Shown one piece after another: positions 45,876 through 64,000 of a DNA stretch of 64,000 bases. This DNA comes from Eleginops maclovinus. Taxonomy: Eukaryota > Chordata > Actinopteri > Perciformes > Eleginopidae. The stretch lies in the NCBI RefSeq assembly GCF_036324505.1, contig NC_086352.1:4909001-4973000 (forward strand). Direction: 5' to 3'. The notes below the pieces were generated by a model. It did no database searches. It was not told where the DNA came from and saw only the letters and a program-made list of their open reading frames with translations. Every line of letters starts with the position of its first letter. The first letter of the stretch is position 1. The translations under genes were made by a program, and so were the position numbers.

Positions 45876-46170
45876 GAGTCGTGTAAAGTAACTAAGTACA
45901 TTTACTCAAGTACTGTACTCAAGTACTGATTTTGAGGTACTTGTACTTGAGTATTTCCATTTTATGCTACTGTGTACTTTTACTCCACTTCATGTATTTA
46001 ATACCTTTAGTTATTTACAGATCTGGATTAATGATGGTAAATATAATCTCCCTTAAATCAGACTGTAGTTCACCTGCAGTAAATCCAGCAGCTACCCTGC
46101 AGTATACAAAGCCATTCAAACTAGCTGCACCTTTACCAGCTCTGAGAACACTTTAATGATCAATCATTAT
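45876..46170. repeat. Interspersed fish repeat in katnb1 intron 1
   Basis: Begins with the familiar GTAACTAAGTACATTTACTC sequence seen in many teleosts; its 3' part matches 3508-3622. Class not determined. Confidence 0.65.
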
Positions 46171-46432
46171 AAAACATATCAGAGATATTATTCTGAAATT
46201 GACCAATCAAACAATGACTACTTTTACTGTCACTACTTCAGCTTGTGTGTATAGGGCCTGTATGTCTACCACAGGGAGCTGCTAGCCGTGTTTCTGGTGC
46301 TGGAGTTTATGTCACACACCTTTAATCTGCAGGTGTGTGTTGTGTCTATCAGGGCAGACGGTGGAGCAGCAGCCGATGTCTGACCTCACCGATCCGGACT
46401 GAAGTGGATGAATTAACGTCAGCTCGGGTCCA

Positions 46433-53197
<6,765 letters not shown>

Positions 53198-53612
53198 GGC
53201 TCCGTGACCGACTCCACGCTGCAGATCTGAGGAGTGTTATTAAAGACGCCCTGCAGGAAATCCCTTCGCCCACACTGAGGCGGGTCGGAACACGTCTTCA
53301 AGGCAGCACAGTGCACCTGAAAACCACACACACACACTGTAGGTGTGTGAGTGTGAAGACAATCAGCTGCATCCCACCTGCAGAACAAACTGATTTAAAG
53401 GAGCAGTCTGACATCCTCCTGTCACTAACACTACCGTTGTGCAATAAACACGAAGCTGCTGCCGGTTAGCTTAGCTTAGCATAAAGACTGGAAGCAGGGG
53501 GAACAGCTAGCCACCAGACTCCACCAATCAGCACTTCTGAAGCTCAGAGACGACCTATTTGTTTCTGTTCTCTGAATAGGGCATCTGTTCTTCTGTTCTG
53601 GCTGTCGATGTA

Positions 53613-53618
53613 AATAAA
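53613..53618 (+). terminator. katnb1: Polyadenylation signal of katnb1
   Basis: AATAAA about 415 bp after the stop; a second, nearer AATAAA lies at 53443-53448. Confidence 0.65.
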
Positions 53619-53646
53619 GTTGTGATTCAACAGAGTCTCCTTTGTA

Positions 53647-53660
53647 CCAGCAGGGGGCAG
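53647..53660 (+). promoter_or_regulatory. CTCF-like motif between katnb1 and kifc3 ends
   Basis: CCAGCAGGGGGCAG, a strong match to the CTCF core, just after the katnb1 polyadenylation signal. Confidence 0.45.
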
Positions 53661-54478
53661 CATCTGCTTTCTACCCTCATCAACACCTGTACCAAATACA
53701 ATCAGTTATTTTACTGTGGGACGGTTTCATTTGAACTTCAGTTAATTACAAACGATGAATCTTGACTTCATGGCATCCTGGCGTACATGTAGATGCTCGG
53801 CAACCTTTGGAGCAACTCTCTCCGGCAGAAACAGGAATGCTGTAACTTCCTGAACGTCGGTTTCAGATCAGCATCTCTTGCAGAAAAATAACAATAATTC
53901 AAATCTTTAATGCTGTTTCTTCATTGGCAAGCCTCTTTTGTTTTTAAAATATGACGTTCACAAGCTGCGCAATTATTAAACTCACACCGGCCTCAGAGAC
54001 GGGGCCTGCCTCTACCCTTTCATCGGTAGGACGACGTTAAGGTGTCTGTTGTTCGACGCAGTTTACCAGGAGAACTGAATGTTTGCAGGAACTCTTTTCG
54101 ACATACTTTCTAAAAAACCTTTGAGGACTTTCACAAAAAACTATACTTTCTTTATGACATACAATACTATCAGTGTTCTCTCTCATGATGTGAGGACTTT
54201 ACACAACACGCTTTAATAGACTCTACGACAAACTGTACCAGGACTCATTCTCAAATACTAGACCATGAATGTTCATAACACATGAAACCTTTATGACGTA
54301 CTATACTCTGACTTATAACACAATAAGCCATCAGTTGTTATGTCTTATGTCGTAGGACTTTAAGGACTTTATGACATACTATATTTTTTTCTCTACTATG
54401 CGTCTAAAATACCTTCGACAGGTTTCCAGAACTTTGTCCAAAGGAAACGGGGCGACATGATGTTTGTTTTGGATGATC
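53661..54478. other. Space between the convergent katnb1 and kifc3 ends
   Basis: No gene, RNA or recognisable element seen. Confidence 0.5.
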
Positions 54479-54484
54479 TTTATT
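54479..54484 (-). terminator. kifc3: Candidate polyadenylation signal of kifc3
   Basis: AATAAA on the minus strand, about 860 bp past the proposed kifc3 stop codon. Confidence 0.5.
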
Positions 54485-55340
54485 TAAAAAGGGAATACAA
54501 AAACAACAGCGTAGAGATGTAGAGACAAAGCAAGCAGACATGTTCATCAACGACACAGCAGCTCAGCGCCTTTTAGCATTTCCTGTTCACTACGACTACG
54601 GCTAACTACTGGCTCCAGCTACACACCTGTCCCAGGTCAAAGGTCACCTGTGGTTTCCTACGGTTGTTTTCTAACAGAGGTGACTCAGCCGGAGCTTAAC
54701 GAGAAACAAAGTAAAGATTTTACTTTTTGTTCGGCAAGCTTTAGGAAGACTAAGCCTCGTTAGCATGAAGAATGTAAAATGTGTGGAGCACCCTGATTGG
54801 ATAAAGGACACAAAGCCTTCGTTAGAAAACTACAGAAGGCGATAAATACGTGATGAAAGGTTCATTTATACATCCTGAGAGTAAAAGAAAGGAAGCGCTT
54901 TCATCTCAGAATGTTCAAATTAACCCCTCATCACGGGGTCCACATCTTCAATCAAAGAGGGCAAAAAAATCCCTAAATAAAACAAGATTAAAGCGAGTCA
55001 AACATAAATACATAACCATATTATGCATATATTATAAATCAACCACATCTGGAACTGTGGGTTAGAAAATAATCTCAAAATTTAAAGTGCGACTTTACAA
55101 AGAAACGATAGAGAAATACTGAGATTGGAAAGCGTATACTGTCGGGATCATCAGAGAATCAGTCCAGACGGGAGGAGCGAGAGCTTTGAGATGTCCATCA
55201 ACACGGCAAGAAAAAACGTTTAGCGCCAGGCCATGTTGGGATCAACCCGTGAAGGTCCCAGCAGTCTCAGCTCCTGCCTCCCGTGGCTGAAGAGGGAATC
55301 ATGGAGAACCGAGCGTCTAACGGCACCGCCACCGGGTTCC

Positions 55341-58300
55341 TTACGCCGTCATCTTCAGTCGTCCTGCAGAGGAAACCAGAGCTTCAGACAGCAGCCCAAC
55401 ACATCCTTTACTCAGTAACTTCCCCTTAAGTCTTTTTAAAGCAGGGGTGTCCACACCTTTTTCACTGAGGGCCACATACAGAACAATACACAGAGAGCTG
55501 GGCCCCTGATATGGGCTCTTCTAGAGGTGAATATCGCCTCATAAGTTCAGTTATACGTTAGCAACACAAATCAAATGTAGGAGAGTAATGTGCGATACTC
55601 TAAACTGCTTTCAGAAAGAACAGCCTACATCCCGTCTGTCTTCAGGGTTCATTTATTCTGCTGCAGCTCATCCCTTAAAGCAGGAGCCTCAGAGTGCTGA
55701 GAATCAGAGGAAACATGAAGGTCACATCTCAAGCTGGTTATGGAAATAAATGATGGGTTTTTTTATCAACTCAGATTTGTTAGAGGATGTTTTAGATTCT
55801 AAATGACTGCATTCATTTTAAATTGGGCTCATTAATATATCTGAACATATATATCTGAGAAGTACAAAATAAGAGCAGCAGGAGTTTCATTTGTGGGCCG
55901 TATCCATTATACTTTTAGGATGTGCAGGGGACCGATTCAAGGTGGCCCCCGGGCCGTAGTTTGGACCCCCTGCTTTAAATCCTATTCAGTCCACCTCTTC
56001 CTCAGTGATACAATACACGGTTCATTTCCCTCAGTTCTTATATTTTAAGGCCTATATGTTTTCATGACAGTCTGGTCATTTCTAAGGGTATTATCAACCT
56101 TTATTGCTCCCACCACGTATCAAAGCAGAGCGTGTTACTCTTATGACTGAATTACTGTGATTTTATCTGACTGCGGGTCCATCGGAGAGCAGTCCGGACC
56201 AGATGTTCTTTATTGTTAGTCTTAGGGAAAGGAAACTGCTTTAAATTCTGGGCATGGTTCTTTGTTTTGGTGAAGAGAACCAGTCCATCAGACAGCAGCC
56301 CCAACACAACTTTTCCACCCTAAGTATTAGTTTTGAATCATAACTACTAACCTCATTTCTTTTTTAAAGTCACCTCATTTTGAGTCTCAGCGAAGCTTCA
56401 TTTGATAAAGAAGAAGAACTAAGAAGCTGGATTTCTCTTAATGAGATGAGCATAGAATTTACAATCAATCATTCTCATCTTAGCCAGAGAGAACCGTCAG
56501 AGAGCAGCCCACCGTTAATGGCACCAGAACAAACCCATATCTTTCCAGATCTTTGTTCTCCACCTGAGTATTCTTTAAGCTACACAAACCTTTACTTATC
56601 AAAAAAAATCCAGCAACGTAAGGACACCAACTCAACCACAACGCCCCATCGCTGTGAAGTCACAAGGAGAGGATTCAAAGCGCCCGCCTTACTTCAGGGG
56701 CTTTCTAATCCGAGTTGTTTCGGATGGGTGGAGTCAGGAGTAGTGAAAGTCAGCTCCGATAATTAAGTGTTTATCCAAAAAGGTCCCGATTAAAAGCCAG
56801 ATTTATTAAAGTCCTTTTCAAATGACATTAACTTGACATTTGGACGTAAACTTTGAACGGTTTACTTTTTTTCAGATTGATTTGAATGAGTTAGTGTTGA
56901 ATAACCAAGGATACACCGCCCTTGTGTTTTCGGGCATTTATTTTCAAAGTGAGGCACAAGGGTTAAAGAAAGCTATTAAAAGAGCTCCAGGAAGGGACGA
57001 GCCTAGCTTAGCACAACATTTGTATTATATCGTTAGGCGCCGGACCGCTACTCCCAACGAGGAGAGGGTTCATTGGAGTTTAATGTCCTTGTGACTTGAC
57101 CTCGGAGACGATGGGGAACAGGAGACACAAACAGCACGCAGCCTGCAGGCAGAAGCAGCTCTGTGGCCACAGGTGGGGTGGGGGGGAGGGGTTATTGAGG
57201 GGGGGAGGGGGGGGGGGGCACCATGCCATGCTGAGCGCTTCCATGCCAAGCTGTCCACCAATCAGCATTCACCCCCACCTACCTGCCCACCGTCCCCCAC
57301 CAATGGGCTGGCTCTGTCTACCTGCCTGTCTGCAAACCAACCAATCACAGCACAGCGTGAGGACACACAGGAAGTGGAAGGAGGGTTCCTACATTTCCCA
57401 CAATGCCTTTGGTCAGACTCCAGAAAACTGGTGAGAAGAGTACTGAATACCAGAGGGCATCAATATGTGTATTTATACTTGGAATGTACTGCATGTGTTC
57501 AGCTGTGTGTATTTATATTGAGTGTATGTAGTACCTGCAGACAGCTGTGTGTACTGTGTGTATTTGTACTGCTGTACTGTGTGTACTGGTGTACCTGCAG
57601 ACAGCTGTGTGTACTGTGTGTATTTGTACTGCATACTGTGTGTATTTGTACTGTGTACTGTGTGTATTTGTACTGCATACTGTGTGTATTTGTACTGCGT
57701 ACTGTGTGTACTGGTGTACCTGCAGACAGCTGTGTGTACTGTGTGTATTTGTACTGCGTACTGTGTGTACTGTAGTACCTTCAGACAGCTGTGTGTACTG
57801 TGTGTATTTGTACTGCGTACTGTGTGTATTTGTACTGCGTACTGTGTGTACTGGTGTACCTGCAGACAGCTGGGACTGGGATCTCCTCCTGGAGCTGCTG
57901 GGAGTTCTGGAGTTGGAGGAGAGAGAGAGGGAGGAGCCAGCGCTGCTCGCCCGAGAGATGGGGAGTGGGAGGGGGGTCACCGGGGGGGAGTCCAGCTGAG
58001 GAGGGGGACACGACAGAGAGACTTAATAAAAAAAATTGGAAACAGTAATCTTCGTTTCTCTGACGCCGCGTTACCTCGACGCTGTCGTGCGTCGGCGAGG
58101 ACGAGGTGGACGAGTTCTCGTGTTTCCTGGAGGACGAGGCGCTGAGCTCCACGCTGCGAACGCGCTGAGCGAACTTCAGCGAGCAGACCGACTCGCTCAC
58201 GTTCACGGGCAGCGGAGACACCTGAACGCACCACAGGGAGACATTTGAACAAGTAACATTTTGAAGCATTTGGGTTTGGTTTTTCAGTTTCCTATTCCGT

Positions 58301-58864
58301 TTGAACTGAAGCCAAGACCTGGTCCTTTAATGGTCCTCAGGGTCTCACCTGCACCATCATCAGGGTCTTGCTGTCTCCGTTCAGAGAGTCCTGCAGCAGG
58401 TAAGTGAGGCGGGAGTTCCTGAAGGGGACGTGGGAGTGTTTGCCTCGCAGAGCGTTGATGACGTCACCGAGAGCCGACAGTGATTTGTTGATGCACTGCG
58501 CCTCCCGCAGGCGGCTGCCCTCAGCGCCAGACTTACCGATCCGCTCCGAGCCCGCCAGGTCCACCAGGTTCAGCTTTCCTGCAGCAGAAGACACACTCAG
58601 ATATTCAGTCATTTGGAGAGCGTCGGTACCGTTAGCATGTGTGGAGGTACCACACGGCTCTGTACTGGGTCCTGTAATATTTATATTTGATAACATCCGC
58701 TTTAACGCAGATGATAACAAATCTGAAACAAAACCGTCCTTCTTTGGACCTCCCAGCAGAACCTCAGACACAAAATGGGTTTTATTTTGAAGGGCCCCGA
58801 ATAAAAGATAACTTAGTCAAATAAATAAAAAAGGATTTAGATTTCTAAACAAACAAGAACCTCT

Positions 58865-58908
<44 letters not shown>

Positions 58909-59040
58909 CCAGTGTGCGGTTCCCAGTAGCGGCGTTGAATCCCGACACGGTGATGATGAGCAGAGCGTGGGAGCGAGAGCTGTGTTCGTTCAGGTTGGTG
59001 CAGGCCGTCGCTCTGTTCATGTGACCCAGCTCAAACACCT

Positions 59041-59085
<45 letters not shown>

Positions 59086-59166
59086 GTTGGGTGTTCTATA
59101 GGTTTTTGTGGATGTAAACGGTTTGCAAGGGCTGAAAAAAAAGACTGTCTCCCACACTAATAATAC

Positions 59167-59201
<35 letters not shown>

Positions 59202-62200
59202 GTAATAATGATAATAATAAGCAGCAGCTGGCCGGAGCCGTTTTACTCTGAAAGGGACAGGAAGTGCTCACCTGGTTGATGTCCTCGGGGCTCTGGACGG
59301 TGAACTCGGTCAGACCGGGGACGTAAAGCTGTCCGCTGCCGTCAGGATTCAACTTAATGTCCAACTTATCGGAGGGGTTCTCCCCCAGCAGGTTCCTGAT
59401 CAACCACAGACAGAGGGGGGGCGTCAGGATAACTGAGGGTCTGTAATAATACTTTAATGTAGCGCTCCTCTAGGTACGTAAAGTCTCAGACTGTATCTGA
59501 CTCAGAGTTCAGGTCCAGATGTTCAGGCTTTACACAGATGTTACACAATCTGGAGATCAACACATGACTTTAATATGATCCCCTTCACATACCTGCTCTG
59601 ATCTGCAGGAGGTCTGGATCCTGCAGCAGGGAAACACCTCTCTCTTTAACCCGTTTCTCTTCTGCTCTCGTTTACTATTTTCACAGTTGTACAAATTCAC
59701 CAACCAGCTTATATTGGGAGTTTGTTTTCTCTGTATTTCAGCAGGATTTCTGAAAAACTACCGTCCTGATTTACACGACCCTTGGTGGAAGGGTGAAACT
59801 TGGACCAACGAGGATACTCTGATTATATTTCACTTTGTTAAGTTGGCGGAGGACTGTGACGCGTTCCTGTCTATCGGAGCTCATCCCGGTCTTTGTGCTG
59901 TCGTGGATTTCTTAAGGACTTTTTATCACACACACATCGTGCATCATGTTGACGCAGCTTCAAGCCACAGACTCCATGTTTCTCTCTTACGTCACAGAGA
60001 ATATTCTGCACGTTTCACAAACTTTAAACCAAAACTCAGTTAGTGGTTTGTAAATGTATCATACCTAATGGTCTGAGAAATGTCAATAAAAAACATCTAA
60101 AAAGTTTTGGAAAATATCTGAAAATATCTGAAAATATCTGAAAATATCTGAAAATATCTGAAAATATCTGAAAATATCTGAAATATCTGAAAATATCTGA
60201 AATGTCGACAAAAATATCAAATATTCCCAAAAATGTGTGAAAAATAAAGATGTTTAAAAAAAGTGAATGGCACAAAGATTGTGCGTTATGTTTTCTCTCC
60301 ATGTTTCTGTGTGTTTGCATCATTACGTCCGATGAACGTATTGTACATCTATCCAAAACTCTGTTGATTAATCATAGCACATTTTTAGAAATTAGCCGAA
60401 AATATCTAATGTTTCTGAAAAGTTTAAATCTCTTAAAATAATTAGAAAAATGTCCACAAAAAATATCAAATAAATGCCCAAAATATATGAAAAATACATT
60501 GACATTTCTAAAAGTCCATAAAAATATCTTGAGTATGATGTTATGACTCCATCGTTTCCCACACATTCACCCAGAACCTGAAGTACTCAGCACCACGTCG
60601 CTGTTGATCTTTTTACCTTTTCTTTGAAATCCCTTCCTCACTCGACGTTCAATCAAGGTTTCATCCACAGAACGTAACAACACGTGCATCAACCATGAAG
60701 TGGGTGTGGCTCAGTGAGTTAGCTTCCAATCAGCCGGACCCTTTCAATAGCTGGAGCTCGTTCCACTAATTCTAAACCAGTTTAGAGGACGTCCTTCAGA
60801 TAGGTGCAGGATCTTTGGGAACCTTGAGATCTGGACCAGGTGTTGATATAAAGTTTCTCACCGCAGCGTCTCGTTGTAGATCTCCACCATGCTGACGGAG
60901 ATCTTGTAGTCCCAGTCCGGAGCTTTCTCCGTCACCTCGGAGAAGAGCAGGCGGAGAGCGCGCTGGTTGATGCCGGGGTTATCCCCCGCCCCCTGAACAC
61001 ACCACACAGATACAGGTTTAACACCACAGAAGAAGAAGAGGAGGACCACATGTTCCTGGGGAAACCACTGTACCTCCATGGTGTAGGTCTTCCCCGAGCC
61101 CGTCTGCCCGTAGGCGAAGATGCAGACGTTAAAGCCATCGATGCAGGAAGTGACCAGAGACTGGACCTCCTGGAACACCTGAGCACCAATCAGAGAGGAG
61201 ATAGACAATCTGTTCATGATGATGTAAAACTACAGCTTCCAGAGGTGAATGCTGGGAGTCGAAGGCATTTCTGCTTTCAAAACGTGTTGATTATCAAAAC
61301 TGTTGGATAATTGTTCAGTTGATTAATCGTAGCAGCTCAGTACCAATGTCTAAAACCTTTTCTGGAAAAAAAGAGGAAAGATGTCCGAAGTTTATTGAAA
61401 ATGTCCCAAAACGAAATAAATAAAAGAGGCAGAGAATTAAGTTAAACATGCACGGAAGAAATATCTGAAATATATCCAAAATATGTAGATTGTTTTGTGG
61501 TTGGTTGAGTAATTGTAGCAGCTCCATTAAAATGTCCAAAAATGTTAGGAAAAGTAGCGTCTGTCAGGAAAAAATCCCCAAAATGTCCGAGAAATATATT
61601 AAAATGTGAAAAAAAAAATATCTGAGAATAATATACGGAAAATGTCCAGAAATGATATTAAATATATCTGGAACGCAGGAGAAAAACTATTCCAGAACCC
61701 AACCCTTTGATTGCTACAAATCAGAGAAAAGCAGCAAATCCAAAATCAAACAATATTTAACCCATCACCGTTCATGACCCCCTCCTCACCTCCTCCTGCG
61801 TGGCGTGCGGAGCGAACACCTTGTCCAGGTCGAAGGTCATGGTCTTGCCCTTGCTGCAGAGGTAGAGCACGGCGTCGTCCTCCGAGTCGAAGCTCAGCAT
61901 CGTCTTGGAGTCGGCGGAGTCCTGCTCCTCCTGACTGACCGGACGCACCCGGCAGAACACCCGGATGTTACCTGGCAGGCGGAGAGAGGGGCAGCGTTAA
62001 CGCAAACGCCTGGACGTCCCTGAAGAGACAATAATAATCAGAAAGTCAGATTTTCTTTTGAAAGCGTCCGACCTTTGAGCCGCACCAGCTCGTTGTGGCA
62101 CTTCTTCCTCAGGTTCATCTCTCGTTTGTATTTCCGCAGCAGCTCCTCGTTGGTGCTGCTCACATCGCTGATCACCTGGCAGATCTGACACACAAAAGAC

Positions 62201-63097
62201 CTTTCAGAATAAAAGCTCAAACTGAAAGAATGAAAAACATTTATTTTGAAAGTCTTTTTTCAGGAATTTATAAAAACTTCTGTGTTATTAAATGTACCTT
62301 TTATAAACTTCACATATTCCTGAATTTCACTTCAGTATTTAATTATTGTTCATGCAATGTGTTGGTTTTGCTCTGTTTTGAAATGATATGAAAATGTCTA
62401 AAAATACATCAGAAAATAATTGGGAAATATTTGAAAAAAAGTCCAAGAAAAAGAGAGACGTGTGTGTGTGTGTGTGTGTGTGTATTATTTGATAAGACGT
62501 TAATATGACTTTTAATTTGTTCCTTTTTATATTTTATAATCTCTTTATTTCGTTTAGCAGAGTTCTTTTGTTTCATCAGAATGTGATAATATCTTTCAGT
62601 CACATTTTGATTTTATTAATTCATTATTTTTACCTCTGCATTATTTTACCTCTGCATTATTTTACCTCTGCATTATTTTACCTCTGCATTATTTTACCTC
62701 TGCATTATTTGCTCATTTATTTTCTTAAACTCATTCATTGAAGTATACATTTATTTTGTGTAAACAAAACCGTTGTATCTCCTCTGCTTCGGACATTTAA
62801 ATATGTCCTTTAAATTCCTCTGAAACTATGACTGGTTGCAAACATGTCTTCTGTCTTCAGATTTTATTCTACAGTCATCTCCCCTCCCCCTCCCTCCCTC
62901 CTCCTCCCTCGCTCCCCCCTCACCTCCTGCTTGGCCTCGCTGATGGCCTTCTCCAGCATGAAGGGGAACTCCTGCACCTGCCTCTTCAGACTGTTGTAGT
63001 CCGAGGTGAGGGTCCGGAGCGCCGGCTGCAGACTCAGCAGGTTCATCCGGACCCCTGCAACACAAACACCGTGAGAACACACACACACACACACCAG

Positions 63098-63131
<34 letters not shown>

Positions 63132-63291
63132 ACACAGACAGACCGGCCAGGTTCTCGTGCACGGCCTTCATCTCGCTCTCGGCCCGGATGAACGCCTCCT
63201 CGATGACCCGGTTCTTCTCCTCCTCCAGATTCTGCATCTCCACCTCCAGCTGACCCTGAGCGCGCTCCATCTCCCCCTCGTACACCAGGAT
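55341..63291 (-). CDS. kifc3: KIFC3, minus-end-directed kinesin-14 (3' part, 12 exons)
   Basis: C-terminal-motor kinesin acting at adherens junctions, Golgi and centrosomes. Exons seen: 63144-63291, 62924-63054, 62073-62184, 61790-61971, 61074-61178, 60862-60992, 59272-59395, 58909-59038, 58349-58578, 58075-58221, 57860-57995, 55341-55363. Phases agree and give 532 aa; the 5' exons lie beyond the right edge or were not found. The order is: coiled coil ([13 protein letters not shown]), neck ([13 protein letters not shown]), then the motor from [12 protein letters not shown], with P-loop GQTGSGKT, switch I NEHSSRSH and switch II DLAGSE. It closes with [12 protein letters not shown] and a serine-rich tail. 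The last exon (ending RLKMTA) is a phase-consistent inference only; the alternative is a longer exon near 57160. The motor core is intact. Convergent with katnb1. Confidence 0.9.
55442..55972 (-). mobile_element. hAT-like MITE, copy 2, in the kifc3 last intron
   Basis: Ends CAGGGGTGTCCACACC and GTTTGGACCCCCTG. Reverse-complement match of 2586-3022 over most of its length. The flanks share TTTAAA, which may be a remnant target duplication. Confidence 0.75.
55973..57480. other. kifc3 last intron, non-repeat part
   Basis: Two moderate open stretches on the plus strand (56380-56766 and 56840-57094) show no recognisable domain and no splice-consistent neighbours. A G-rich run lies at 57176-57219. 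I see no supported gene. Confidence 0.45.
57480..57869 (-). repeat. Minisatellite carrying copies of the kifc3 exon donor
   Basis: Built from GTGTGTATTTGTACTG units interspersed with GTACCTGCAGACAGCTG on the plus strand. The latter, in gene sense CAGCTGTCTGCAG|GTAC, is the donor of the 57860-57995 exon and recurs near 57536, 57597, 57718, 57778 (one-base variant) and 57858. Confidence 0.92.
58868..58906. repeat. (GT)n microsatellite in a kifc3 intron
   Basis: Immediately after the 58909-59038 exon donor in gene sense; the same exon has (AC)n (59041-59080) at its acceptor. Confidence 0.96.
59160..59220. repeat. (AAC)n / (AAT)n microsatellite in a kifc3 intron
   Basis: Trinucleotide runs with adjoining TAATAATGA repeats, in the intron between the 58909-59038 and 59272-59395 exons. 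Confidence 0.9.
60100..60205. repeat. (AAAATATCTG)n decamer repeat
   Basis: About ten units in a kifc3 intron, with related degenerate AAAATATC/AAAATGTCC motifs scattered to about 61660. Confidence 0.9.
62482..62757 (+). repeat. Dispersed repeat copy, kifc3 intron
   Basis: Near-identical to 48984-49240, again directly after (GT)n (62460-62483). It carries five ATTTTACCTCTGCATT-type units. Confidence 0.88.
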
Positions 63292-64000
63292 CTGAGGGAC
63301 ACACACACACACAACACACACACCAGTGAGAGGACGGACCCTGATCTCTGCGTGGCGGTACTTTTTTCCCCCTTCTGTTTTGAGAGAGTTTGTGTCTGAT
63401 TAAGGATCATTACCTTCTCAGGTATGACGCGACTCACGCTCCGGTTTATGCACACACTGTGAGAGGCACTATGATAGCGTCAGGGTGTGTTCACCTGGTA
63501 AATGACGTGCTTCTCCAGGTTGGAAGAACCCCTTTTATCTCAGTAAACTGTAAACTGGCCGTAGCACAGAATAGGATTTACAAACGCAATCTCAGAAAGT
63601 CAGTCCAAAAAGAACTTTGTCCATAATCTGCATCGATAGACATTTGAGATCAAATCCAGACCATAAACTTCACCCCACCAACACAAACAGCAGCTACTAC
63701 AGGAACCAGATCAACACAACGGAAGATCTAACTGCAGGTGAGCGAGGATCAGGAGGAGGGCAGGGACCACTAATGAATCAGCTGTTAGTCACAGAGCCTC
63801 GGTGCTGCTGAGGGACCTGCTGGGAGTTCTGGGAGTCTTTACTGGGTTTGTATCACAGCGCAATCTAGCAACTCTAACACTGATGATGTCACAGGGAGGG
63901 GGCGGGGCCAACCTTAGGCGGTGTGCAAACCGCCTCGTCGCCGCCGGAGAGGAAGTCACCGAGACGTTGGTGATCAGAGATCATCTGCAGCCGAGCGCCA
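63292..64000 (-). other. kifc3 upstream intron, possible further exons
   Basis: Two weak candidates on the minus strand. The first is a stretch ending NLEKHVIYQ before a donor-like CAG|GTGAAC (about 63493). The second is an open frame reaching the window edge with LQMISDHQRLGDFLSGGDEA, ending AAG|GTTGGC (about 63912). Neither matches the KIFC3 coiled coil convincingly. Confidence 0.25.

Noticed and set aside
56380..57094. Two open frames of 128 and 84 codons as possible genes
   Set aside because: No domain, no splice-consistent partners and no codon bias; likely chance.
57080..57161. Alternative last exon for kifc3 on the minus strand
   Set aside because: Phase fits (CTGCCTGCAG then GCVLFVSP) but the peptide has no resemblance to KIFC3 tails as I recall them. 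The 23-nt exon at 55341-55363 has a better downstream 3' UTR and polyadenylation signal. Not excluded.
57172..57775. Cys-rich 200-codon plus-strand frame resembling a secreted protein
   Set aside because: It is the GTGTACTGTG-type array read in frame; no signal peptide, exon structure or conserved spacing.

Overview
The window is vertebrate nuclear DNA, almost certainly from a ray-finned (teleost) fish. The evidence is: intron-rich genes with canonical GT-AG junctions; very many long (CA/GT)n arrays inside introns; a teleost-type C2H2 zinc-finger gene; and fish-type mobile elements (Tc1/mariner, hAT MITEs, PIF/Harbinger, non-LTR LINE fragments, a tRNA-derived SINE). No operons, CRISPR arrays, rRNA or functional tRNA genes are visible. 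Exon models were built by hand from splice motifs, reading-frame phase and family resemblance; no alignment or search was run.

Layout. 1-4.9 kb: repeat-rich flank (Tc1 transposase start, LINE reverse transcriptase, a zinc-finger gene fragment, tetranucleotide microsatellites, a hAT MITE). 4.9-12.5 kb (+): a two-exon C2H2 zinc-finger gene with three large tandem arrays: a 35-bp repeat in the 5' leader, an 11-bp repeat filling about 3.9 kb of intron 1, and a 33-bp repeat at the 3' end of the coding region and beyond. 14.5-16.2 kb: LINE and Tc1 remnants. 16.4-31.9 kb (-): complete wdr59 in 26 coding exons (predicted 966 aa), a GATOR2 subunit. 32.6-39.2 kb (+): complete nob1 in 10 exons (475 aa), the 18S rRNA 3'-end endonuclease, with a PIF/Harbinger derivative in intron 1. 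41.2-44.6 kb (-): complete cog8 in 6 exons (623 aa), a Golgi tethering-complex subunit. 45.5-53.2 kb (+): katnb1 in 20 exons, the first non-coding (696 aa), the katanin p80 subunit. 55.3-63.3 kb (-): the 3' part of kifc3 (12 exons, 532 aa), a C-terminal-motor kinesin that runs off the right edge.

All six genes alternate in orientation (+ - + - + -). This gives two divergent promoter regions (wdr59/nob1 and cog8/katnb1) and three tail-to-tail gene ends. The genes do not form a pathway; they are housekeeping functions (amino-acid sensing to mTORC1, ribosome maturation, Golgi traffic, microtubule severing and transport). Their human counterparts all lie on 16q, so the block probably reflects old linkage.

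The most unusual feature is the tandem-repeat landscape. Several intronic minisatellites appear to have grown out of exon-intron junctions and carry copies of a splice site or exon end (nob1 intron 2, cog8 introns 1 and 4, the last kifc3 intron, zinc-finger intron 1). Two wdr59 introns carry the same minisatellite in opposite orientations around exons 22-25. nob1 carries what looks like a duplicated exon. The wdr59 promoter has two CACGTG boxes resembling the lysosomal CLEAR motif.
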